NCBI GenBank assembly: GCA_001599755.1
Contig: BCHX01000006.1
Span: forward strand, 3,335,336 to 3,399,335
DNA from: Gliomastix tumulicola
Lineage: Eukaryota > Ascomycota > Sordariomycetes > Hypocreales > Bionectriaceae
Direction: 5' to 3'
Length of the DNA stretch: 64,000 nt
Shown here piece after piece: positions 1 through 10,800 of the stretch (positions are counted from its first letter, which is position 1; every line of letters starts with the position of its first letter). A program made the position numbers and the translations under genes. Under the pieces are notes generated by a model. That model did not search any database. It saw only the letters and a list, made by a program, of their open reading frames with translations, and was not told where the DNA came from.

Positions 1-238
1 CAAATTCCAGGAATGAGACGGATCGGAAGACGAATGACCAAGACCAGTGTCTGATTCTCAAAGGTGCCAGAGGGCTCGGCTGAGGATAGAAGAGTAGCTC
101 TACACATTCGTCCCGTAGCAAGCCCGGCGGTCGTTTCTGATGCAGCCCTTCTTCCAGTGAGGGATTTGGGCTTGCTGACATCCATCCATCCACTCCCGCA
201 TCCCAGTCGTTCGACGACACCCCGGCCAGCACCTACCC
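1..238. other. left-edge intergenic sequence
   Basis: No convincing coding frame. Presumably the 3' flank of the acetyltransferase gene that ends at 239. Confidence 0.5.
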
Positions 239-751
239 TCATGACTTCTGTTGGTGGGACAGAGACATGTACGTAGCATCGTCCCCGTAGTCCCGTAGCT
301 TCTCCGTGAGGACAGTATCGTCATCGATGGGCTCGATGGTGAATCCAAACCGCGCCCAGAAAGCCGACGTGCCGTAGACAGAGATCAAGCACGTCGACGG
401 GAACCGCTCCTCCGCCACCGTGAGAAGTTTCTTCACACCCTCGGCGGCAAACCTCTGACCCCGCAGCTTCGGCAGGATGGCGAGATCGTGGATGTAGTAC
501 TGGTTCGCCTCGGGGCTGATCTCGCCCAGGAGGCTGTCGAGGGCCGGCGGCCGGTGGTATTTGATGGGGTGCGAGATGGTGTAGCCGCACACCTCGCCGT
601 CGGCGTCTGCGAGGATGAGGCAGCCCTGCGGGAAGAGCTTGACGCGCTCGGTGAACATCTCGGCGCTCTCTGGGAGGTCTGGATGGACCTCGTCGGCGAC
701 GCGGAGGAGGCCGGGAATATCGCCGACGGTCATCTCCCGCCAGGAAGCCAT
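239..751 (-). CDS. GNAT-family N-acetyltransferase
   Basis: Single-exon gene of 170 aa, the usual size for a one-domain GNAT protein that moves an acetyl group from acetyl-CoA to an amine. Seen in the sequence: an N-terminal REMTVGDIPGLLRVADEVHP segment, a central strand GCLILADADGEVCGYTISHP, then YIHDLAILPKLRGQRFAAEG, which holds the acetyl-CoA pyrophosphate loop (P-x-L-R-G-Q-R-F-A-A), and a late SVYGTSAFWARFGF strand typical of the fold. The start is the ATG at 751. The frame stays open further upstream to 817, but only a TTG lies there. The substrate cannot be read from the sequence. The gene is divergent from the amine oxidase at 1571 and shares about 0.8 kb of upstream DNA with it. Confidence 0.85.
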   Translation of the reverse strand: MASWREMTVGDIPGLLRVADEVHPDLPESAEMFTERVKLFPQGCLILADADGEVCGYTISHPIKYHRPPALDSLLGEISPEANQYYIHDLAILPKLRGQRFAAEGVKKLLTVAEERFPSTCLISVYGTSAFWARFGFTIEPIDDDTVLTEKLRDYGDDATYMSLSHQQKS

Positions 752-1570
752 TGGTACGCCTGTCCCCTGACCTTGGAGTCCAGAATGATCGGGAAAAAGG
801 GATTGAAAAGTTGACAAGACAAACAGGCTCGCTCAAAATGAAGCAGTGTGGTGAATCATCAGTAGCCACTGATCTAGCACTGAAATTCCACCGCTAAGGC
901 AGACTTCTTCAGCGGGGCTTCAGCTGCGAGGCAGCCTACCCTGGAGCAGCGCTGAAGATTCCCAACTCTTCGATATCAACTCATCTCTCTCATACACGTC
1001 TCGCCAATTTGGAGTATGAAAAGGCGTCTAATGTAAGTAGGACATATGTTCTTAGGTTTGACGTGGAATAAGGTGTGCAAAATCCCGTGAACTCATGCAG
1101 AGAACTTTGTCGTTTTTGGTACACAAACAGAGACTCATCAATAGGCTACATACTAACGTAGCATGTCGCAATTCATTCCTCTCCGTCGACTATTTCCTGC
1201 GTTTCCTGGAGGAATATCTAGGAGGCACAATCTCTGAAGAGCTGTCAATCATTTCCCAATTGCCCCAGTGCAACCCCCCGATGGCGCAGCTGAGCAGCGA
1301 TTTGCTGCGCGCACAGCAACGCCATCTGGAATCATTCCGCTAAAAACCGGGTCTTTTCAGCACCAGAAACGCCTGCTTGTGTGCCAGTGGCGCAGCGGAG
1401 GTCGGCCAAAGCCGAGGCCAACGAAGAGAAAAACTTGCAGATCCTTTTTGCAATGCCACAACCTCGCAACGGTCACTATAAAGAACCTTCAACCCTTTTT
1501 GGATTTGCTTCCTCAGGCCTCAAAGGTTCTCGGCTTCAGTAGACAACCTCCTTCGCATGTACAATTGCAA
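752..1570. other. shared upstream region of two divergent genes
   Basis: Intergenic. An 82-codon open frame at 1095-1343 (+) has no recognisable domain and I do not call it a gene. The right end carries the core promoter of the amine oxidase. Confidence 0.5.
1477..1483 (+). promoter_or_regulatory. TATA box of the amine oxidase gene
   Basis: TATAAAG lies 88-94 bases before the ATG at 1571, a sensible distance for a fungal TATA element. It supports starting the protein at 1571 rather than further upstream in the open frame. Confidence 0.5.
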
Positions 1571-3173
1571 ATGGGACCCGGTATGAGCACGCAGGCACCT
1601 GCTCCTCCAAACCACTCAAAGGAGATCTGCATCATCGGCGCAGGCGTCAGTGGCCTCCGAGCAGCCGGTATACTATCTGACCCGAGCTTTGGCTTCAATG
1701 TCACCATCTTGGAGGCGCGTGATCGTGTCGGCGGACGGATACAGCAGAGTGACAGGCTCGGGATACCGATCGATCTTGGTGCCAGTTGGATCCATGGCAC
1801 GGAAGGAAATCCCATCGTGGCACTCGCCGACAAGGCTGGCTCGCCTACAGTAGCATGCGGGGCCGTCTATTCTATCTGTGATAGCAAGGGACAATGGCTC
1901 GACAGAGAGCTTGCTCGACGTCGTTATGAAGAGGTCTGGGATATCTTGGAACTGGCAATGGAGAAGAGCAAGAACGAGTCTGGGTCCATACCCGACAAAG
2001 TCAAGATGATGGATTTCTATCGAGAAGAGGTCGGCAGGAGAAGCGCAGCACAGCAGGATCCCGATATCTACGCATCTCAGATGCTACAAATCGTGGAGAT
2101 GTGGGGAGCTTTCATGGGAGACGACTGCGAACGTCAGAGCCTGAGGAACTTGTGGTTAGAGGCTGGGCTAGAGGGAGGTACATAACTGTCTTTCTTTTGT
2201 ATACACTCATACAGACCTTTGCTGACTTCTTCTGTCAGACAACTTATTCATGGCCTCTACCTACAAAGGCGTCGTCGACAATCTGCTCGGCGCTACGAGA
2301 GATACGTGCCTGCTTCGACTACGGTGTGAGGTCACTAGAATCTGCAGTGCTGCCTCTGGTGCTGTCGAGATAGAGGCAGCTGACGGCTTCAGTGGCTTGT
2401 TCGGCCATGTCATTGTGACAGCTCCTCTGGGCTGGTTGAAGCGCAACGAAGAGGTCTTCTCGCCGCCACTACCACCAGCCTTATCAAACGCCATCCAGAG
2501 CCTTGGGTATGGTAACTTAGACAGGGTATTTGTCAAGTTTCCTCGCCCATTCTGGAATGATAAGCCCAAGAAGCCGGTGGAGCGAGATCGGCAAACGTCT
2601 AAAGACAGAGAAAACGGATCGACCGAACCCGCCTTTCCCATCGAGTCCCTCTTCTTACCACCTGAATACGCCACAGACACAAACCCAGCTAACTGGCGAA
2701 CGGAAATAATTTCCCTATCAGGTCTGCCGGAACCATACGCCCAACCTGTCATCATGTTCTTTACCTACGGCCAATGGGGCAGACACATCACAGGGCTTGT
2801 CCGGGCCCTGAGGCAGGACTCGAAGGAGTACCATCGTATTCTCGACGAGAATTTCCAACCTTACTTCTCGAAGCTACCCAACTACGACCCGGACTCCCCA
2901 GACTGCCAACCAACGTTATTCTTGTCAACGGACTGGCAGAACGACAGATTTGCCGGGTTTGGCTCCTTCACCAACCAGCCAATTGGCGCTGGTGACTGCG
3001 CTCAGCATTTCGAGACCTTGAGAAAGGGAATGGGCCAGGAGCGAGGTATATGGTTTGCCGGCGAGCACACCTCTCCTCCTGGTGGCGTTGGGACAGTGGT
3101 GGGAGCGTACTGGAGCGGGGAGGAGGCGGCAAGAAAGGTCATATCCAGCCACAGGTCGGAGACAGTTGAGTAG
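1571..3173 (+). CDS. FAD-dependent amine oxidase (polyamine oxidase-like)
   Basis: Two exons, 1571-2177 and 2239-3173, joined across a 61-bp intron with GTACAT donor, CTGAC branch and CAG acceptor. The product is 513 aa. Residues 23-28 form the dinucleotide-binding GAGVSG, followed by VTILEARDRVGGRI and DLGASWIHG, the hallmark of the flavin monoamine oxidase family. The C-terminus holds the second FAD contact, WFAGEHTSPPGGVGTVVGAY. No signal peptide is visible, so a cytosolic or peroxisomal enzyme is likely, though the last residues are not a clear PTS1. The family oxidises polyamines or other amines, giving an aldehyde and peroxide. LSD1-type histone demethylase is less likely because no SWIRM or tower domain is seen. 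Confidence 0.88.
2178..2238 (+). other. intron of the amine oxidase
   Basis: GT...AG intron whose removal joins the two reading frames at the first base of codon 203. Reading through gives an early stop just after 2178. Confidence 0.8.
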
Positions 3174-3432
3174 AGTCTCACGGAGGATGATTTCCGCTGC
3201 TCGTGGTGGACAAAAAGTACAAAGGAGCAGCTGACATGAAGATGCAGCGTTGGCTCCAGTCATCTCTGCTTGGCTAAAGATGTGAAGGCTCTCCAACAGC
3301 GAGTACATATGAATACAGCCCAAGAAAACCTCATAAATGAGAAGCCTCATCGCTCCATCCTGCTGACCAACAGATGGTCCTGAATCATTTCCTGTACGAC
3401 ACATCAAGGCTACCTATGGACTGATCGCACAA

Positions 3433-3570
3433 TTATTGAGGAGGACAGCAGAAAACCTTTTCCCCGGTAAAACATATAGCACCATCGCCCCAATAATCAG
3501 AACCATGCCGTGTCCAACCCTGCGGACATTGACCATTGCAAAAGGGAGCCGTGCCAATCCATTGGCATCC
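3433..3570 (-). CDS. six-cysteine domain, 3' exon of a small cysteine-rich protein
   Basis: The last 45 codons of an open minus-strand frame encode a compact Cys-rich module beginning GCQWIGTAPFCNGQCPQGW and ending GEKVFCCPPQ-stop. Cysteines are spaced C-x8-C-x3-C-x17-C-x7-CC. The W-x-G-T-A-P-F-C and G-D-G-A-x-C patterns resemble a small extracellular domain I associate with fungal secreted proteins; no database check was possible. The frame is open upstream to about 3966, but that part looks non-coding. An ATG at 3636 would give a 67-aa protein without a signal peptide, so a 5' exon is either missing from my view or lost. A homologous domain lies on the other strand at 3779-3922. Confidence 0.55.
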   Translation of the reverse strand, partial: GCQWIGTAPFCNGQCPQGWTRHGSDYWGDGAICFTGEKVFCCPPQ

Positions 3571-3778
3571 CGTCGTTGCATGCTTCCCCTCCCAGAACCC
3601 GTCATAGTATGGATGGCCTTGAAACAGAAGATTCATCAGACTCAAGATCAGTGCGTTGAAAGCATAAGAGGCCCACCGGGAACTGTAGCTACAGCCACCG
3701 AGGCGAGAGTAAGAAGAATCTGAAGTTCTAGGCGGCCAACACCCAACCGTTTTCGAGCGACCAGAATCTAGGGGTCTT

Positions 3779-3922
3779 GAATGCTTTTGGGTGGGCACAA
3801 GTCCTTTTTGTGATGGGAATTGCCCGGATGGATGGTTCGTGGCGGGAAGGAGTAACGTTGGCGATGGTGCCTCTTGCTGGGTGGGCAGCAAGGCGTATTG
3901 CTGCCTGAGGATTGTGCCGTAA
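3779..3922 (+). CDS. six-cysteine domain, paralogue of the inverted one at 3433-3570
   Basis: This 47-codon stretch ends at a TAA and was found by translating the + strand. It starts ECFWVGTSPFCDGNCPDGW and ends GSKAYCCLRIVP. Its six cysteines have exactly the same spacing as the minus-strand domain at 3433-3570, and W, G-T-x-P-F-C, C-P-x-G-W and G-D-G-A are shared, so the two are paralogues in head-to-head orientation. The frame is closed upstream at 3710. An acceptor such as the TAG ending at 3730 could join it to an upstream exon. I found no ATG or signal peptide, so it may be a 3' exon or a gene relic. Confidence 0.5.
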   Translation, partial: ECFWVGTSPFCDGNCPDGWFVAGRSNVGDGASCWVGSKAYCCLRIVP

Positions 3923-4181
3923 GGTAATGATAGCCCAGATGGCTTGGATCGAGCTACATGTTTCAAGGCTCCCGGTTCCGCGCGACATGATCAAGTCTCA
4001 ATGTCTAAGCCACCTCAGACCCCCTTTACTCCAGATACTCTTGTGGTCAATGTTGGTGCCTTACGCTAGCCTGCCAGGGCGGGGGGTTTTCCTCGCTTAT
4101 TCTCTAAATGCCTCTCCGCCCCTCTCTTCACATACCGACTTTACACCCCGTCGTCCATCGCCGCTATTATCATTCAGAGAA

Positions 4182-5672
4182 ATGTCTAGTCCCGATCCAT
4201 ATAGTGATGACGAAGGTTCTGTCGTCTCTATTCGCTTTCTACCGGCCCAACTAGGCGAGTCGGAAGATCTGGAGCGGTATGCGCACGGCGGATTTCACCC
4301 AGTTCACATTTATGACGAATACGACGACGGCCGCTATCGAGTCTTCCACAAGCTGGGACACGGAGGCTTCTCGACCGTCTGGCTCGCTCGCGACGTCGGT
4401 AACCAGACTTGGGTGGCGCTGAAGATCGTTGTGGCTGATGAATCCCCTCGAGCCGAGACGAAGGCTGTGTTCAGTCATGACCTCACTAGCAAATGGCAGG
4501 ACGATGGCAGGTTCGTCACGTACCAGAGATTCTTCCACATCGACGGCCCCAACGGGCGCCACCTCTGCCTTGTACTCCCAGTCTTAGGCCCTTCAGCCTA
4601 TCAGGTGTCTCACTACCTGAGCAGTCGGATGAGGCCAGGGATAGCCCGCCGCGTAGCCTTGAAAACTACGCAGTATCTTGCCGACTTGCACTCTCAGGGT
4701 CTGTGCCATGGAGGTGAGTCGATGTGTGCGTGTTTATTACGATCGAGGATGGCGGTTTGACTAACTCGTGCTATTCTAGATCTTACTCCGAACAATGTTG
4801 TCTTTCGCGTCCAGAGTCTAGACTCACATGACGAGCAAGGAATCAGGCTTTTATTTGGCGAGCCACGGTCTGAGCCAATCGAGACAGAATCCGGCGAGAT
4901 CCCGGGACCGGAGGCTCCCCGATATATTGTCCAGGCCCTTAGTTTTCTCTCGCTCGATCACGACCTGTTGCTCGATGAGATTTCCATCATTGATTTTGAC
5001 CAAGCATTTCTCGCGGACTCGCCCCCCTCGAAACTGTTGGGCACACCGCCCGAATGGCTTGCGCCAGAAGTTGCAGCTGGACGGGAACCCAGTCCAGCAA
5101 GCGACGTCTGGGCTCTTGCCTGCTCGATCCTCCGCATGCGGTCTGGACGTGGGTTCTTCGACGCTTACGATGTCGACTGCCCCGGCAATCTTCTGTTCTC
5201 TGTCACCGGATTCCTCGGGGACTTCCCGCTATCGTGGGGGACGCCTCTGTTTGACCGTGACGGGCGGCCGACCACTGATCCGTCGAAGGGCTCACCGTTC
5301 GATCATCTAGACCAGGATGCGGAGACAAGATCAATGAAGGCCTTCATAGCGGACTTCTGGGATGATCCAGGCAGCGACGGGACTTCTGAGAGAATAGTGG
5401 AGGGAAAGGAGTATTTGGCACGGCAGCGTGAGAGGCCATATCCATCTTGCTTTGCTGGGAAATTTTGGAATCCTGGGGCGGTCTGCAGGAGTGGTGTCTG
5501 GCTTGGAGGATATAGTGACGACACCAGACCAGTGATTGAGAGTCTTCCGAAGATTGATAAGGAGGAGGTTGATTTGCTGTACGATCTGATCTCCAGGATC
5601 ATACGGTACGAGCCTGGAGAGAGGCCTACTGCGAAGGAGATTTCGAGTCACCCCTGGTTTTTAATCCCTTGA
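4182..5672 (+). CDS. SRPK-like serine/threonine protein kinase
   Basis: Exons 4182-4713 and 4780-5672 give 474 aa. The 66-bp intron splits the HGD catalytic motif, and splicing restores it. Kinase landmarks: glycine loop LGHGGFSTVWLARD (from residue 58), VALK with the ATP lysine at 81, HGDLTPNN at 176-183 as catalytic loop, IDFDQAF in place of DFG, and PPEWLAPEV as the APE region. The last residues are EISSHPWFLIP. The FHKLGHGGFSTVWLARD opening and the long insert between lobes match fungal SR-protein-kinase relatives (Sky1/SRPK group), which often form expanded families. HRD is replaced by HGD and DFG by DFD, so activity cannot be assumed, although the catalytic Asp and Asn are present. The substrate is unknown. 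Confidence 0.85.
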
Positions 5673-5867
5673 TCGCACCGTATAGACAATAGATGAACAC
5701 TCACCAGACAGCACTAAGACTCTGCGGACTTCATTATACGACTGAACTCACTATAATGATCTGTTGATATCTTGCTGTCTTATTTCTTTGGCCCTTCTGC
5801 GCTATAACACAGCTAGACGTGATAAAGACTCACCTTCCTTGTTCATGAACCTGTGCCATGAATGGAC

Positions 5868-7295
5868 CTACTTCCTATCTGATGTATAGGCACATGTACC
5901 AAGCTCTCTCTCAAGCGGCCCTTTGGCCTCTGGCGAGATGTCAAAGTCAAAGATATCCATAGGGATACCCAGAGTAGTGCAGGCATTGGGGACATCCACG
6001 ACCCCGGCGATGATGCCTTTGATGGGCGCGCAGGAGAGGAGCAGGTAGATCTGCTCTCCAGAGTAGCCTAGTTCGAAATTCCCAATGTTAGAAATGAAAC
6101 ATTAGTAGTCATAGGTATCTCAGGGCTTACCAAAGCGCTTCAGATACTCGATAGCCCGCAGACATGCCTGTCTATACGCCACCGTGGCATCGAGGTAGTG
6201 CTGCTTGCCCGTCTCGTCGACAGAGAAGCCCTCGAACGTCAAGTATCGAGATGGCCCATACTGGGCCGCAACCTCTCCTGGAAGGAAGATGGGGCTCTTC
6301 GAGGCAAGTGACTGGACCCCTCCCTTGATCAAGTCGAACTTGATGGTGATGACGCCCGCCTAGGAGCTAGTGAGTATGTATTCAGCAATAGGGATACGCA
6401 GAAGGACTCACCATCTCGATTGCGCCACAGAAGCTGATCTCTCCATCACCCTGGCTAAAATGCAGGTCCCCAACGGAGAACTTGGCGCCTGCCACATGAA
6501 CGGGGAGATATGTCTTGGAGCCACGGGACAAGGCATTGATATCGCAGTTACCACCGTGCTCAGGCCGTCCAGGGATCGTCCGCGCACCCTCCCGGGCAAT
6601 GCGAGCACGCACATCGCCATCTGCAGATCCCGCATGCACATTTGCCTCGTTGGGAGGCAGCGCGACCACACGCCCCGCGTGCGTCACGCTACACTCGTCG
6701 ATGAGCTGGGCCTCACGCCTGTTCCACTCGGCGAGCACCTCGGCCGACGGCGCACAGCCCAGGATGCCCGGATGCACGAGGCCCGGGAAGCGCACGCCGG
6801 GGACGTGCCGGCTCGAGCAGTAGATGCCGTCAAAGTCCCAGATCGCCTTGGCCGCCTGCGGGTAGTGCCCGTCCAGGAAGCCACCGCCGTTCTCGCGGGC
6901 GAAGACGCCGGTAAAGCCCCAGGGTTGGTGCTCGAAGGGCTGGACGTCGGTGATGTTGACGACGAGCATGTCGCCCGGCTCGGCGCCCGCGATGTCGAAG
7001 GGCCCTGTGAGGTAGTGAACCCTGGTCAGGTCGACGTTCTTGACGTCGTCGGCGCTGTCGTTGTTGCCGATTTGCCCGCCGGTCCAGTCGAGACACTCAA
7101 TCTTGACCGTCTCGCCGGGCTGGATTGAGGCCACGGAGGGAACTGAATTTGGTGATTGCTGTCAGATATGCGTCTGGGTGGTGGGAGGGGAAGCTATGAC
7201 GTACTCTCTGGATGCCATCGATTATGAAGTCCTGGCTGGTCTGCAGCAGGAACATCAAACGAGACGCTCTGCGCTGTTCTGATTCGAGACGACAT
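5868..7295 (-). CDS. fmdS: formamidase (FmdA/AmdA acetamidase family)
   Basis: Four exons: 7295-7205, 7142-6412, 6359-6131 and 6067-5868. They sum to 417 codons, giving 416 aa, close to the size I expect for fungal formamidase. Introns of 62, 52 and 63 bp all have GT-AG ends, and every junction restores frame. Exon 1 supplies NRWHPE, which splices to IPSVASIQPGETVKIECLDW, a family signature. Further landmarks are GPFDIAGAEPGDMLVV, HPGILGCAPS, GRPEHGGNCDINALSRGS and VGDLHFSQGDGEISFCGAIE, the metal- and substrate-binding core of the acetamidase/formamidase fold. The enzyme hydrolyses formamide to formate and ammonia in the cytosol, for nitrogen scavenging. Two GATAAG motifs lie 166-188 bases upstream, fitting AreA-type nitrogen control. 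Confidence 0.9.
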
Positions 7296-7861
7296 GCTGA
7301 GGGACGGACGATGATGGATATGCTGCTGTATTCATGCAAGATGCGGTAACGAGCTGAGGGATGTCAAAACGAGGACGATGATGGAGAGCACCTAGAGGGG
7401 ATGGAGTATACAGGCCAGTCATCGGTGCTCTCCGTTCAAGACCCGAACACACCCAACTGAGATAAGATATCCGGCCTGATAAGACAGTTTAACCCAAGCT
7501 CGACAGCTCGACAGTACGACTCCTCTTTCCCCTCAGACAGCACCACTTGGCTTCTTGCTGGTATATACGACACTTCTCCACTGATAGCATGGCAAGGAGC
7601 TTCTTGACGTCCAGCCCCTCACGCACACTCTTCCGTTCTAGGCAACTTTTCCACCAGCTAACTAAATCTCCTCTAGCCATTGCGCCGGCTGGAGCATCCA
7701 GGTGTGGGCTCTTCACATTAGTATCACCCGGTAATCGCACATCCGATGCCCCTTTCACGACGCTGCATTGCCAGATGTGTGAGTTCGCGTATATTGATAG
7801 ACATCGTAGTACTCGCGCAGCATGAATACAAACGCTAGACATGATAAGAGGAATATACACA
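7296..7861. other. intergenic region, formamidase promoter
   Basis: Holds the formamidase promoter and the 3' flank of the HET gene. Short frames on both strands show no family features. Confidence 0.5.
7461..7483. promoter_or_regulatory. paired GATAAG motifs, candidate AreA/Nit2 sites
   Basis: GATAAG occurs at 7461-7466 and again at 7478-7483, about 170 bases upstream of the formamidase start. GATA factors of the AreA/Nit2 type bind such pairs, and nitrogen-scavenging amidases are classic targets. Occupancy is inference. Confidence 0.5.
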
Positions 7862-10800
7862 CTACAACGCCGTAGGGATAAAATAACTGTTCATCAACCC
7901 GCCCATGAAATACTGCACCCTCAGCTCGTCACCATCATTGTTCCGAGGCCAGCTCTTGTCCGACCCCTTGCGAAGCCGGATCTTCTTGCGCGCGACTTGC
8001 ACCTGTGACCTCTCTGACGCGCTGAACAAGATGTGGTACCACCCTTCCCTCGTCACGTCGCAGCCGGCAAGCTTCAGGAAGTCCAGGCACGCTGCATTGT
8101 AGTTGACCATGGCGATGTGCGCCGGCGCGATGCCCCGGCCGGGCTCCCTCTCGACGTATGCGTCCAGATTCTGGCCGTGTTTCTTGAGGACTCGCAGCGT
8201 CTCGACGTCGCCGCTCAGCGTCGCAAAGTGCGCGGGGGTGAACTTCGACATCTTCGGGTGCACGTGGTAGTCGTCGTGCTCGAGCAGGAGGTTGACGGTG
8301 GAGTGATGACCCCCGCGGCAGGCAGCATGGAGGGCCGTCAGGCCATAGCGATCCGGCTGGTCGTAGTCTGCGCCGGCGTTGAGAAGAAACGAGACCAGAG
8401 CGGCAGCCCCGGCCGCTGAGGCATGCCACAGTGCTGCTCGGCCCGCGTTATCTTGTTGGTCCACGTCCATGTTCTTGTCCAACTTCATTAGGGCCGTGGC
8501 AGCGCGGATGTTGGCCATGGCCGCGGCCCTGTGCAGAGGGGTCTCTCCCACGTTATTCGTCATGCCATTGAAAGGTGAATCCGTCGACTTGTCGCTCTCA
8601 GAAGGCACGGGCATGAGCAGCCGCAGAACCGCCTCGACGTCGTTGGATTTCACATGTGCCGCAGCCAGATGACACGGATGCTCAAACAGAGGTGGCTGGG
8701 GAGGTAGATAATCGATGCGGTCTCGGTTTCCCTCCACCAGCAGCTTCAGCACCTTGACATGCCCCAGCATAGCCGCAATATCAACGGGGGTCATCCCTGT
8801 GGCTGTGGTGCTCGTAACATTTGCTCCGCCCTTCAGCAGCAGACTCACAATCTCCGCGTTGCCAAATAACGTGGCCCAGTGAAGCGGTCTGAAGCCTTCG
8901 ATCGTGGTGGTCCAAGGTTCCTCCTGGTGGCTCTCATGGAACGAGGCGATGGCTTCTATCTTGGCACAGCTGAGAATGCTCTGGAGCAGCTCAGTAGCAC
9001 CCTTGACGTCGTTGACTATGCACGTCTCGATGAGCAGCTTCGAGAAGTGAGACTCCAAGTCGCTCACCTCCGAGGAGCCGAGACCATTGACCGTGTACCC
9101 GATTTTCTGTAGCTTCGACTTGATCTCAACTGGTTTCAACCCCACGAGAGGGCTCGGAAGGAGGGGATGTTCTCGGGGCTCAGAGGTGCGGATGAGGAAC
9201 CCCGTGGCGGCAAGCCTTATGTTTTCGGAGGCATCTTGTGCCTGGCTCCAGTCAATGTGGGAGTCAACGTGTGTTCGGAAGAGCTGGGCCAAGCTTGCAG
9301 TGTGGGAGTTGTCTAAAAACACTCTGTTGAATTGCGTCGTGTCCAGCTCGGCAACCTTGGAGGGATCGACTGTCTGGATAAGGCGTCCGGGCTTATGGTC
9401 CGAATGCAGCTCGGGGAGGTCGTGGATCGCGAGCGAGAGATAGGACTTGCCGTGCGACTGCTCCATGGACACGACAGCCATCCGTCCGAGGCAGAAGCTC
9501 CGCTCGACAAGATCGTCAGGGAGGTCAGGGTCGTGTGGCTGCGGATTCCGAAGTCCCCCCGCCCCGAGATAACGCACAGTCAGGGGGATAGGCTGCTCCT
9601 TGCATGGCTCCTGCTGGCACCAGTACCGCGTCGACTGCTGGCTCTGGAGGTTCGAGGAAATGCCAACAAAGACGTCTACCTTCTGCTTGCCGACACGGAA
9701 GCGGAAAACGCCCAGGACTCCCTGAAAGTTGGCCCGGTCCGTCCTCATGATACGGACGCTCGGGTTCCAATCCCGATCCGGATAGGCATCCTCGATGACC
9801 ATGTCGGACGGTATGTTTACGCGTATGGGCGGGGCAACCTGCACCGAGAACTGCTTCACGTAGACGTACTTGTGCTCAGTTTCCCCCCAGAATCCTGGCT
9901 CGTTCGTCGGAGCGAAGGAGAACTCATCCGCGTGGACACGGGCGAACTGGTCGCCTCCTAGAGCTACCAGGACAATGCATGGGAGGAGCGTCTCTTCTGA
10001 GGACTCCGGATCTTCTTGAGACTGAGGGGCGCAGTCGAGTATGGCATAGTACCGCGCAGGGCCCTCGCCCCCTTCCCCGTCGAGCCGTGCGGTAAGCTTC
10101 AAACGAACGTGCAGCCCGGCATTGGTCATCGTGGACGGGGCACTGGTCGCTTCCCCAGTGTCGAGGACGGCAGATGGCAGTCGTATATGATCGGACACCC
10201 GGAAACACGCGGGGCTCGGCGCCAGGAGGCCTGATAGCTGGTAGCGGAGCAGATCGTCACTCGGACACTGCCAGACAAAGATGGACTGGTCCGTCGTCGA
10301 CCGCAGAATTTCCACCTGCAGCCTGATGAAGGCCTGATCGCCCTCGCCGTACAGCAGCGGCATGTTAACGCCAAATATGCCCATCAGGCAGTAGGCCATG
10401 TCCTCGATCCGCGTCGTCCGGCGTCGGGAAGCCCAGTGCATCCTCTGGGCGACGCTCATCTGCTCCAGGCTTGCGTAGCCGAGGAGCACGTCGATGTCAA
10501 TGCCCGCAATGTCACCAATAAGCTTCGGAAAGTCGACATGGGCGGCGGGCGAGTACGTCTTGGAGCCCAGGAACTCCCAGCTCTGAGAGTAGAAGTCGAC
10601 ATTGGACGGCGCGATGAGTTCCTGCAGCGTCCACCCGCGCGTGAACCAGCGACTCTTGCGGATCGCCTCCTCGCCGGGGACCTGGCCCAAGAGCTTACTT
10701 ATGATCCCAGCAGAGCCCCCCAACGGGGTCTGCACGTCGTCGAGAAAGACATAGCACACCTCGGCGTCTCGGTACCAGCGGAACATGCTGTTGATGGCCT

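Noticed and set aside
1095..1343. 82-codon + strand frame upstream of the amine oxidase
   Set aside because: No domain and no splice link, and it lies in promoter DNA. Could be checked by RNA-seq.
6370..7128. 252-codon + strand frame opposite the formamidase
   Set aside because: Mirror of the formamidase coding sequence with no domain signature.
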